A DNA stretch of 14,881 nucleotides from JBDLIL01 sp039714855 (GTDB lineage Bacteria > Patescibacteriota > Microgenomatia > UBA1400 > PJMF01). The notes beneath the pieces are model-generated. The model did no database searches. It saw only the letters and a list, made by a program, of their open reading frames with translations, and had not been told where the DNA came from. A program made the translations under genes and the position numbers. Numbering within the stretch: the first letter of the stretch is position 1; the number at the start of each line of letters is the position of its first letter. Of this stretch, positions 7,426 to 13,087 are shown piece after piece. The stretch spans positions 1 through 14,881 of the forward strand of contig JBDLIL010000022.1 of assembly GCA_039714855.1 (NCBI GenBank), in the 5' to 3' direction.

Positions 7426-7455
7426 TTACCCCACAAAAGTAATAGCGGTGCCTAC
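7426..7455 (-). repeat. Second copy of the last ten codons of the helicase gene
   Basis: On the minus strand this 30-bp segment would encode VGTAITFVG-stop, exactly as at 8559-8588; the only difference is GGG for GGA in the final glycine codon. It lies downstream of fic and 17 nt before the polymerase ATG. With the other copy it frames a 1.1-kb segment containing only fic. Confidence 0.9.
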
Positions 7456-7461
7456 TAAAAA

Positions 7462-8499
7462 CTATTTTGATAGCTCATACCTAATATTCCTAGCTGCACC
7501 CGTTTGGATAATTATTTTATCTTCAACCAACCTTTTTAATCTCCGCTGAGCTGTTCTCTCATTTATGCCAAGCATATCCGTAATATTACTAGATGAAACT
7601 GAGCCAAAATTTTTAATATAATCAATAATTGCAATATCATTTTCAGAAAAATTCAGATTGGAATCATTTTTTACAACAGATAGAACAGTAACCTGACTCG
7701 CTAATTTTTCCACACTTGCAAAAAAACCAGTGACGAAGAAATTTAACCAATTTGTTAAATCCGCTTTTCTTTGATCGGCGTAATTCAAACCTTGATTTAG
7801 CTCCTCATAATATCTCAAGCGATTTTCGAGATAAAAAGTATCAAGACTCAAACCACCTCTAAAATCATAACCACCTTGATACAAAAATAGTTTTACTAAA
7901 AGTCTAGTTACACGCCCATTACCATCACTAAAAGGATGAATAGAAACAAACTCATAATGAAGAATAGCTGCCTTAATAATAGGATGAAGTTTTTTTTCCT
8001 TTACTAGCCATTCAAACAAATCTTCTAAATATCTTGACAATTTGTTTGCTGCTGGACCTTCATAACGGATTACTTCGCGATTATTCTCAATATCAATCAC
8101 ATACACAGGACCAGCGCGAAACTTGCCAACTTTTGATTTTGGCAACAAATCTCTTGCTACAAAATCATGCAGTTGTAAAACTTCTTTTTCAGTAATTATT
8201 TTTGTTTCTTTATAATTTTTACTGATCCAATCCAAAGCTTTTTTGTAATTTGCAACTTCAATTATTGAATAGTCTTTGGAATTTAACTTGCCACTAAAAA
8301 CTTGCTCCACCTGATCCTTACTCAATGGATTTCCTTCAATAGTGGTAGAGCTATGAACATCATCAACTGTTGCCCTATGTCTGAGACGAATTATTTGTTG
8401 AGGAAGAATTTTTGCAATATCAATTTTTTGCTTCAATTTTTCAATTTCGATCAAAGCATTGCTAACATCGCTAGTGATAGCAAATTTGGGATTATACAT
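7462..8499 (-). CDS. Fic-domain AMP-transferase with C-terminal winged helix
   Basis: A 345-residue Fic protein, predicted to transfer AMP (or another NMP) from a nucleotide to a target hydroxyl. The complete active-site motif HPFSDGNGRVTR is at residues 188-199 with catalytic H188. The class II inhibitory motif (S/T)xxxE(G/N) is S51-TTI-E55-G56 in the N-terminal region, so the enzyme should be autoinhibited. A flap-like VYVIDIENN stretch is at 132-140. Residues about 283-345 form a DNA-binding winged helix (GSVSSSNITDMLGINERTAQRR). A TG-extended -10 (TAAAAT, plus 8506-8511) lies 6 nt before the ATG. Three tandem 11-bp repeats lie just upstream and may be its operator. The gene is framed by two copies of the helicase 3' end. 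Confidence 0.93.
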   Translation of the reverse strand: MYNPKFAITSDVSNALIEIEKLKQKIDIAKILPQQIIRLRHRATVDDVHSSTTIEGNPLSKDQVEQVFSGKLNSKDYSIIEVANYKKALDWISKNYKETKIITEKEVLQLHDFVARDLLPKSKVGKFRAGPVYVIDIENNREVIRYEGPAANKLSRYLEDLFEWLVKEKKLHPIIKAAILHYEFVSIHPFSDGNGRVTRLLVKLFLYQGGYDFRGGLSLDTFYLENRLRYYEELNQGLNYADQRKADLTNWLNFFVTGFFASVEKLASQVTVLSVVKNDSNLNFSENDIAIIDYIKNFGSVSSSNITDMLGINERTAQRRLKRLVEDKIIIQTGAARNIRYELSK

Positions 8500-8505
8500 A
8501 AATTA

Positions 8506-8514
8506 ATTTTAACA
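8506..8514 (-). promoter_or_regulatory. fic promoter -10 box
   Basis: On the minus strand TG-T-TAAAAT, an extended -10, ends 6 nt before the fic ATG, so transcription should start at or within 1-2 nt of the start codon. The expected -35 position (about 8529-8534) falls inside the tandem repeats, so a repeat-bound protein could block or assist RNA polymerase. Confidence 0.5.
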
Positions 8515-8524
8515 TAAATTTAGA

Positions 8525-8567
8525 GTATCCCGACAGTATCCCGACAAGTATCCCGACATTATCCCAC
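8525..8567. repeat. Three tandem 11-bp repeats upstream of fic
   Basis: GTATCCCGACA occurs at 8525-8535, 8536-8546 and 8548-8558 (one extra A between the last two), and a degenerate TTATCCCAC continues into the helicase stop codon. The 11-12 bp period matches one helical turn, so bound proteins would sit on one face of the DNA. The array lies between the helicase stop and the fic -10 box. Confidence 0.85.
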
Positions 8568-8588
8568 AAAAGTAATAGCGGTGCCTAC
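8559..8588 (-). repeat. Helicase 3' end copy (within the gene)
   Basis: These are the final ten codons of the helicase (VGTAITFVG and TAA). The 30 bp are duplicated at 7426-7455 in the same orientation with one synonymous difference. The distance between equivalent bases is 1,133 bp. Confidence 0.9.
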
Positions 8589-9809
8589 CTTGTCAGCACG
8601 ACCAGTGCGGCCTATTCTATGAATATAGTCAGCATAAGACTCTGGCAAGTCAAAATTGATTACGTGAGTAATGTCGTCTATGTCCACACCTCTAGCAACT
8701 ACATCTGTGGCTATAAGAGCCTGCAATCTATTAGTTTTGAATTCTTTCAAAGCTCTTTGCCTTTGACCTTGAGATTTATTACCATGTATGGCATTTACTC
8801 TGAAGCCTCTGTCTTGCAAATCTCGTGACAATCTTTCCATGCCTCGCTTTGTTCTACCAAAAACCAAAACCTTTTCAAAACCATCAGAAATTAACAAATC
8901 GTGCAGCATATCTATTTTAGACCTACCTTTAATTTTTAAAATTTCCTGATTTATATTATCAGCAGTATCTTGGGTTTTTACGCTGACAGAAACAGGGTTT
9001 TTCAAAAAACCTTTCATGATTTCTCTCACTCTATCGGTCATGGTAGCTGAAAAAAATAAAGACTGTCTTTCTTCGGGCAAACGATCAATAATTGCCCTAA
9101 TTTCATGCACAAAGCCCATGTCGAGCATGCGATCAACTTCATCTAAAACGATGTTGGAAAATTCTTCAAATCTGATTTTTCGTCTTTGATTAAGATCTTT
9201 AATTCTGCCCGGTGTACCTATTACAAAATCACTACCTTTACGTAGAGATTCAATTTGTCTGTGAATAGAAGACCCACCAATACAAAGAGTAGAGAAGATC
9301 CTCATCCTACCGGAAAAAGCTCTCAGCTCATCACGAACTTGCAGGGCCAATTCTCTGGTAGGGACGATAATCAAAACTTTTTCACCACTACCTTCCGCAA
9401 TTTTATCTAGCAAAGGAATCAAAAAGGCTGCTGTTTTACCAGTGCCTGTATTGGCGATGCCAACGACATCTCTGCCATCGATAATATGAGGAATAGCTTG
9501 GTCTTGGATTGGGGTAGGGGTTGTATAACCTCTAGTTGTAATATTCTTTTTTAATTCATCACTAATATTAAAATCAGTGAATTTATTTATCGTAATATAT
9601 TCTTCTTGCTGCTTAGCTTCAGGCCTGCTCACACTAGCTTGCATTACTACGTGGCTGGGATCAAAGCTGGCTTGTCTTTTACCACCACCATTTCTGCCTC
9701 TGCCTCTAAATCTACCATGACCACTAAACTTACTATTGGAAAAACGTTTTTTAGGACGCGAATTAGATCTAGTATTAGAACTAGAAAAAGAACGATTAAA
9801 ATAACTCAT
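8559..9809 (-). CDS. DEAD-box RNA helicase (RhlE-like)
   Basis: A 416-residue ATP-dependent RNA helicase. The N-terminal ~50 residues are Arg/Gly/Ser-rich (GRFRGRGRNGGG), an RNA-binding tail. The Q motif centres on PTPIQ (98-102). Motif I is ANTGTGKT (119-126), Ia PTRELA (150-155), Ib TPGR (199-202), II DEVD (223-226, not DEAD), III SAT (254-256), V ATDVVARGVDI and VI HRIGRTGRA. It stops soon after motif VI (ITFVG), shorter than typical RhlE proteins, which continue with a variable tail; the downstream repeat copy ends at the same stop, so this end predates the fic insertion. No SD is evident at the ATG; a consensus promoter lies about 100 bp upstream. Confidence 0.93.
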   Translation of the reverse strand: MSYFNRSFSSSNTRSNSRPKKRFSNSKFSGHGRFRGRGRNGGGKRQASFDPSHVVMQASVSRPEAKQQEEYITINKFTDFNISDELKKNITTRGYTTPTPIQDQAIPHIIDGRDVVGIANTGTGKTAAFLIPLLDKIAEGSGEKVLIIVPTRELALQVRDELRAFSGRMRIFSTLCIGGSSIHRQIESLRKGSDFVIGTPGRIKDLNQRRKIRFEEFSNIVLDEVDRMLDMGFVHEIRAIIDRLPEERQSLFFSATMTDRVREIMKGFLKNPVSVSVKTQDTADNINQEILKIKGRSKIDMLHDLLISDGFEKVLVFGRTKRGMERLSRDLQDRGFRVNAIHGNKSQGQRQRALKEFKTNRLQALIATDVVARGVDIDDITHVINFDLPESYADYIHRIGRTGRADKVGTAITFVG

Positions 9810-9906
9810 ATATGCTTATCGCTTAAAAAATAAAATAGGAAAAGACAAGAAGCGTGCGCGTGCTTAACCCAAGTTGAGAAAGCTTTTGCTCTAACAACAG
9901 GGAAGT

Positions 9907-9935
9907 ATAGTAACACTCATGGCTCTAAGTGTCAA
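9907..9935 (-). promoter_or_regulatory. Helicase promoter
   Basis: On the minus strand a perfect -35 TTGACA (plus 9930-9935) and TACTAT (plus 9907-9912) are separated by exactly 17 bp. Transcription would start near 9900 and give a 5' leader of about 90 nt. A long leader is unusual in this window and recalls cold-shock helicase mRNAs, but no specific fold is claimed. Confidence 0.6.
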
Positions 9936-9948
9936 GTTATAGGACACT
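9928..9948. promoter_or_regulatory. Dyad between divergent promoters
   Basis: AGTGTC (9928-9933) and GACACT (9943-9948) form an inverted repeat with a 9-bp spacer, centred between the helicase and peroxiredoxin-like promoters and overlapping the helicase -35. It is a plausible operator for coordinated control; the binding protein is unknown. Confidence 0.35.
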
Positions 9949-9950
9949 AT

Positions 9951-9980
9951 TTGCAAAAATATATGTACTTATCATACAAT
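9951..9980 (+). promoter_or_regulatory. Peroxiredoxin-like gene promoter
   Basis: TTGCAA (9951-9956) and TACAAT (9975-9980) are spaced 18 bp apart, giving a start near 9987 and a leader of about 20 nt before ATG 10008. A TATAGG five nt before the ATG is an alternative leaderless -10 or a weak SD (AGG). Confidence 0.45.
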
Positions 9981-10007
9981 TAAACATACTACTTTTTATA
10001 GGCACCT

Positions 10008-10475
10008 ATGACAAAAAACCACTCCAACTTTCTAGACATTCAAGTACTTAATATTCTTGATAATGAAATTTATCTGAGAAAACTTCAGGGAAAATATATT
10101 GTTTTGCATTTTTTCCCTGAAAATGATGAGGAAGACAATGCTGCTTTGGCGTGCGATCTGCGAGACTACAGCAGTGATATACATAAACTAAAAGTCTCTA
10201 TTGTGGCTGTTAGTATCAAAAGCTGCAAATTGCTACGAATGTTTTCATCAAAATATAATTTAAGTTTTGATCTGTGGTCTGACGAAGATCTGAAGCTGAT
10301 GAAGTCATTCGGGGTAGTAAGTGAAAGAAATTGGTTTGGAAATAAATCAATAAAAATCAAAAGAGCAACTTTTATTTTGAACCCTCAAGGAGAGATAATA
10401 AAAACCTATAAACACTTCTCAGTAAAAGGGCATGTTGAGCGTGTTTTAGAGTTTTTGAAGAGAGAAGTCTTGTAG
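10008..10475 (+). CDS. Bcp/PrxQ-like peroxiredoxin homologue lacking the peroxidatic Cys
   Basis: A 155-residue thioredoxin-fold protein aligning along its length with Bcp/PrxQ: GKYIVLHFFPEND (28-40), ACDLRDYSSDI (48-58), SKYNLSFDLWSDED, SFGVVSERNWFGNKSIKIKRATFILNPQG (in parts), and a terminal KGHVERVLEFL. Bcp enzymes reduce hydroperoxides with the Cys of a TPGCT motif. Here that stretch reads EEDNAA, with N44 in the peroxidatic position, while the resolving-type C49 (ACDLRD) remains. It is therefore probably not a standard peroxidase, perhaps a thiol-dependent or regulatory pseudoenzyme. The gene is transcribed divergently from the helicase with 198 bp between them. Confidence 0.8.
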   Translation: MTKNHSNFLDIQVLNILDNEIYLRKLQGKYIVLHFFPENDEEDNAALACDLRDYSSDIHKLKVSIVAVSIKSCKLLRMFSSKYNLSFDLWSDEDLKLMKSFGVVSERNWFGNKSIKIKRATFILNPQGEIIKTYKHFSVKGHVERVLEFLKREVL

Positions 10476-10601
10476 TTATTAGTATTGCCAAAATCTGAGA
10501 GCAACTTTTTCAGAGCCACGATTTTTTATCTGTCATAAAATAGTTTCCAGTTTAGCACTGATAATAATAAAACTCAGCCTGCAAGTCTCGAGTAATTTTG
10601 T

Positions 10602-10607
10602 TACAAT
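10602..10607 (+). promoter_or_regulatory. tRNA-Gln promoter -10
   Basis: TACAAT lies 20 nt before the mature tRNA 5' end. A weak CTGCAA sits 17 bp upstream as a possible -35. Confidence 0.4.
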
Positions 10608-10627
10608 CAAGTCTCTCGATCACATAT

Positions 10628-10698
10628 TGCCCGATCGTCTAACGGCAGGACAGAGGCCTTTGAAGCCTTCAATCTAGGTTCGAATCCTAGTCGGGCAT
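10628..10698 (+). tRNA. tRNA-Gln (anticodon TTG)
   Basis: A full cloverleaf folds: acceptor TGCCCGA/TCGGGCA, D stem GTCT/GGAC, anticodon stem GAGGC/GCCTT with loop CTTTGAA (anticodon TTG, reading CAA/CAG), and T arm CTAGG-TTCGAAT-CCTAG. The discriminator is T and CCA is not encoded, so it must be added after transcription. The last 14 nt of the locus (10686-10699) reappear at 11048-11061, at the other end of the adjacent GIY-YIG gene. Confidence 0.95.
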
Positions 10699-10699
10699 C
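10686..10699 (+). repeat. tRNA 3'-end direct repeat, left copy
   Basis: CCTAGTCGGGCATC covers the T-stem 3' strand, the acceptor 3' strand, the discriminator and one further base. An identical 14-mer lies at 11048-11061, and both copies are followed by a TCATT sequence. The pair encloses the GIY-YIG gene as attL/attR sites would. Confidence 0.85.
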
Positions 10700-10704
10700 T
10701 CATT

Positions 10705-10723
10705 CTACGCTGAAGCTACGGAT
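10705..10723 (-). repeat. Inverted copy of the GTAGC-TT-GCG repeat
   Basis: On the minus strand this reads ATCCGTAGCTTCAGCGTAG. It is related to CCGTAGCCTTGGCGAAGG at 11027-11044, so the GIY-YIG gene also lies between inverted copies of this short repeat, just inside the tRNA-derived ends. Confidence 0.55.
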
Positions 10724-10740
10724 GATTTTGCCCTTTTAAA

Positions 10741-11052
10741 ATGCACTACACTTATATTCTCTTCAGTAAATCTTCAAATATTTTTTATTATGGTTCTACC
10801 TCAGATTTAGAAAACAGATTTCAGCAACATAACAATAGTGTTTCAAAATCAACTAAAGGACATGCTCCATGGATTCTTGTTTGGTACTGTGTTTTTCCAA
10901 CACAGAAACAAGCAGAAGATTTCGAAAAATATTTGAAGTCAGGATCAGGAAAAGCATTTGCTTATAAAAGACTCGTTGCTTTAGCGAAGGATGAATTGTT
11001 AAAAGATGAAAGGATTTCTAGAGTATCCGTAGCCTTGGCGAAGGGTACCTAG
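10741..11052 (+). CDS. GIY-YIG nuclease-domain protein inserted at a tRNA 3' end
   Basis: A 103-residue single-domain GIY-YIG (UvrC/URI-type) nuclease. YTYIL (3-7) and FYYGSTSDLENRFQQH (15-30) form the YIG-side core with catalytic-type R26, and FEKYLKSGSGKAF (61-73) contains the metal-binding-type E62. The C-terminal tail contains VALAKDE and VALAKGT, encoded by two copies of a short genomic repeat (10974-10990, 11027-11044), and the TAG stop lies inside the second copy of the tRNA-Gln 3' end. No SD precedes the ATG; co-transcription with the tRNA is possible. Its location and repeat-derived ends suggest a mobile nuclease unit rather than a housekeeping repair gene. Confidence 0.88.
   Translation: MHYTYILFSKSSNIFYYGSTSDLENRFQQHNNSVSKSTKGHAPWILVWYCVFPTQKQAEDFEKYLKSGSGKAFAYKRLVALAKDELLKDERISRVSVALAKGT
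10974..11044 (+). repeat. Two copies of a short repeat inside the GIY-YIG 3' end
   Basis: CGTTGCTTTAGCGAAGG (10974-10990) and CCGTAGCCTTGGCGAAGG (11027-11044) are in the same frame and both encode VALAK. They belong to the same family as 5388-5410 and 10705-10723. Confidence 0.55.
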
Positions 11053-11061
11053 TCGGGCATC
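11048..11061 (+). repeat. tRNA 3'-end direct repeat, right copy
   Basis: Identical 14-mer to 10686-10699. No T-loop or anticodon arm precedes it, so it is a fragment and not a second tRNA. It supplies the stop codon of the GIY-YIG gene. Confidence 0.85.
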
Positions 11062-11106
11062 CCTCATTTTCACTACTTTTTCCTCAAGAGACACACACCA
11101 AAACCT

Positions 11107-11146
11107 TACTAGGTCTAGTAGGATTCGAACTAGTTGTTCTTGGCTA
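11107..11146 (-). other. Possible tRNA T-arm remnant next to a palindrome
   Basis: On the minus strand AACTAGTTCGAATCC resembles a tRNA T-loop, followed directly by the palindrome TACTAG-AC-CTAGTA (11107-11120). No cloverleaf can be completed, so this is at most a relic. The rest of 11062-11169 shows no feature. Confidence 0.25.
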
Positions 11147-11204
11147 AGTAATTTTTTCTTTGGAAATTTGTGATGTGGTTAGAACTTCTTATGCTTTTTA
11201 TTGG

Positions 11205-11210
11205 TATAAT
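11205..11210 (+). promoter_or_regulatory. SDR gene promoter -10
   Basis: A perfect TATAAT with an upstream TG (TGG-TATAAT, extended -10) ends 7 nt before ATG 11218. The predicted transcription start coincides with the start codon, implying a leaderless mRNA. Confidence 0.65.
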
Positions 11211-11217
11211 TAGGCAT

Positions 11218-11946
11218 ATGAAAAATGCAATTGTCACAGGTGCTAGTACAGGTATAGGTAGAGCAACTTCAATAAAAATGGCTGAAGATGGATTTCACAT
11301 TTTTTTAATTGCTAGATCAAAAGATAAATTGGAAGAAACAGCTGATTTGATTAATGAAATTGGAAGCAAATCTACAGTTTTGGTAACTGATTTAAGCAAT
11401 TTGGATTCTATTAATAATTTAATTGGGGGTATTTTAGAAAAAGTTGATAGCGTTGATGCAATTGTTAATATTGCTGGTATTTGGCATGGTAAAGATAAAG
11501 TTTTTGCTGATACTGCTTATCAGTCATTTAACCAAAAAACAATTCTAGATACTCACGCGGTTGGCTTTACTGCTCCATCGCTTTTAGTACATGGCTTGTT
11601 GCCCAAAATGAAATCAGGGTCAAAAATAGTAAATTTATCTGGAACTTTTCAAAATGGAGCAAAAGGATGGTTGCCATATTTTGCTTCCAAAAGAGCCTTA
11701 GAAGATTTGACAATTGGTTTATCACAGGAGCTAGAAGACAAAAACATTCAGGTTAATTGTGTTTCACCTTCCGATACTGCCACAGAAGAATATGAAAAAT
11801 ACTTTCCACAATATATAGACGAAGCTATTTCGCCAGAAAAAATTGCAGATAAGATAGTTGAGCTTTGTCAAAAAGATAATAAAACAACAGGAAAAGTGTT
11901 TGTTATGGAGAATGGCAAAGAGCCATTCGAGGGATTTCATTATTAA
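11218..11946 (+). CDS. Short-chain dehydrogenase/reductase (classical SDR)
   Basis: A 242-residue NAD(P)-dependent oxidoreductase. TGASTGIG (7-14) is the cofactor-binding TGxxxGxG motif, D58 precedes L in TDL, NIAG (84-87) replaces the usual NNAG, S141 lies in VNLSG, and the catalytic YxxxK is Y154-FAS-K158, followed by the VNCVSPSDTAT segment. R33 after the second strand (ARSKDK) suggests NADP preference. The substrate is unknown. The start was chosen at ATG 11218, where the Rossmann fold begins and a -10 box sits 7 nt upstream; the open frame before it crosses the promoter. Confidence 0.9.
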   Translation: MKNAIVTGASTGIGRATSIKMAEDGFHIFLIARSKDKLEETADLINEIGSKSTVLVTDLSNLDSINNLIGGILEKVDSVDAIVNIAGIWHGKDKVFADTAYQSFNQKTILDTHAVGFTAPSLLVHGLLPKMKSGSKIVNLSGTFQNGAKGWLPYFASKRALEDLTIGLSQELEDKNIQVNCVSPSDTATEEYEKYFPQYIDEAISPEKIADKIVELCQKDNKTTGKVFVMENGKEPFEGFHY

Positions 11947-11972
11947 TCATTAGTGGCAAATAATTCCTAACA

Positions 11973-12006
11973 TAGTTCCCTCCAAAGGCGGGCAGGCAGC
12001 GGTGCC
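11973..12006 (+). repeat. Direct repeat left of the PQ-loop gene
   Basis: TAGTTCCCT - CCAAAGGCGGG - CAGGCAGCGGTGCC. The copy at 12747-12792 has the same blocks (TAGTTCCCT, CCAGAGGCGGG, TAGATAGCAGTGCC) with about 12 extra bases after the first. The pair brackets one gene. Confidence 0.65.
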
Positions 12007-12125
12007 ATCCATTTCCAATATATACCTACATATCAATCTATTTTAGATTAAATAAATTTATAGCACTGTAGTACAGTTTTAATTATCCTCTGGAAAAGGT
12101 TCTGACCAAAATTCTCAAAAAAAGA

Positions 12126-12131
12126 TATAAT
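12126..12131 (+). promoter_or_regulatory. PQ-loop gene promoter -10
   Basis: A perfect TATAAT ends 6 nt before ATG 12138; a weak CTGACC lies 18 bp upstream. The predicted start falls on the ATG (leaderless). Confidence 0.6.
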
Positions 12132-12137
12132 CCAACA

Positions 12138-12749
12138 ATGTTAATTCAGACTTTAATTCTTAGTGGCATAGTTCTAAACAGCTTTGGATCAATTGCTTAC
12201 ATAGTTGAGGTTATCAAAGGTAGAGTTAAACCGAATAAGGTAACTTTTTTCTTATGGTCAATCGCCCCTTTTGTTGCATTCTTCGCTCAGAAATCTCAAG
12301 AGGTGGGTATACAATCACTTATGACTCTAAGCGTAGGAGTTTTTCCATTAATGATTTTGATCTCATCATTTCTTAATAAAAATGCATATTGGAAGATATT
12401 ACCTTTTGATTTAATTTGTGGACTTCTTTCATTAGTCGGACTAGCTTTGTGGTATGTTACAAAAATCGGAAATATCGCTATTATCTTTAGCATCCTTGCC
12501 GATTTGTTGGCTGCTTTACCAACAATAAGAAAAAGCTTCTATTTTCCCGAAACTGAGATTGGTTGGCCTTGGTTTTTGTCAGCATTAAGTGGTTTTATTA
12601 CATTTGCTACGACTCAAATTTGGAAATTTGAGTACTATGGTTTTTCGCTTTATTATTTTTTAGCAATGTTTGTTATTTTTGTGTTAGTTCAATTTAAAAT
12701 TGGAGAGAAGTTTAAATCCAATAAATCAAAAGAGTTTATCGAGAAGTAG
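12138..12749 (+). CDS. PQ-loop/SWEET-like membrane protein
   Basis: A 203-residue membrane protein with six to seven predicted helices. Two similar segments suggest internal duplication: YIVEVIKGRVKPNKVTFFLW (21-40) and LPTIRKSFYFPETEIGWPW (127-145). Each has a helix, a basic turn, a Pro and a Trp-containing helix, as in PQ-loop/SWEET repeats (small-molecule transporters). The classical PQ dipeptide is absent and the family call is tentative. The TAG stop lies within the right-hand copy of a flanking direct repeat, so the gene may have arrived as a unit. A soluble Lys-rich tail ends the protein. Confidence 0.6.
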   Translation: MLIQTLILSGIVLNSFGSIAYIVEVIKGRVKPNKVTFFLWSIAPFVAFFAQKSQEVGIQSLMTLSVGVFPLMILISSFLNKNAYWKILPFDLICGLLSLVGLALWYVTKIGNIAIIFSILADLLAALPTIRKSFYFPETEIGWPWFLSALSGFITFATTQIWKFEYYGFSLYYFLAMFVIFVLVQFKIGEKFKSNKSKEFIEK

Positions 12750-12792
12750 TTCCCTACACAGTCCCCTCCAGAGGCGGGTAGATAGCAGTGCC
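12747..12792 (+). repeat. Direct repeat right of the PQ-loop gene
   Basis: Counterpart of 11973-12006. Its first three bases are the stop codon of the PQ-loop gene, and it ends 1 bp before the stop codon of the higA-like gene on the other strand. Confidence 0.65.
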
Positions 12793-12793
12793 A

Positions 12794-13075
12794 CTAAACG
12801 AAACTTATTTTAAGTTTTTTATCCATACCTTCAGCAAACATCATCAGGCTATTTAGAGTAGTATTTCTGGCTCCAGTTTCAATTTTGGTGACTACAGTAC
12901 GATCAGTCCCCACTTTATCTGCCAATTGCTGTTGAGTAAGTCCTAATTTTCTTCTAGTTTTTTTAAATTCTTCAACAACAGCATAGTAGTCGTTAGCTTT
13001 TTTGGCTTTTTGTTTTTGAGCTGGTGTGAATTGCTGACCCCACTGATTGAGCGAAATAGTGTTATTTTTTTTCAT
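12794..13075 (-). CDS. higA: HigA-type antitoxin (XRE HTH)
   Basis: A 93-residue protein with a Cro/C1-type helix-turn-helix at about 36-90 (RRKLGLTQQQLADKVGTDRT and VVTKIETGARNTTLNSL). It should neutralise the toxin encoded immediately upstream and repress their shared promoter. A strong SD (AAAGGAG) stands 5 nt before the ATG, only 12 nt after the toxin's real stop. Toxin-first order is typical of higBA. It is intact although the toxin has an internal stop. Confidence 0.87.
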   Translation of the reverse strand: MKKNNTISLNQWGQQFTPAQKQKAKKANDYYAVVEEFKKTRRKLGLTQQQLADKVGTDRTVVTKIETGARNTTLNSLMMFAEGMDKKLKISFV

Positions 13076-13087
13076 ATCTACTCCTTT

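Noticed and set aside
8525..8567. CRISPR array or plasmid iterons
   Set aside because: The units are 11-12 bp without spacers, only three and a half in number, and no cas or rep gene is nearby.
11048..11061. Second tRNA gene downstream of the GIY-YIG gene
   Set aside because: Only the 3' 14 bases are present; no T-loop, anticodon or D arm precedes them.
11170..11217. 16-residue extension of the SDR
   Set aside because: It runs through a perfect TATAAT and the Rossmann fold starts directly after ATG 11218.
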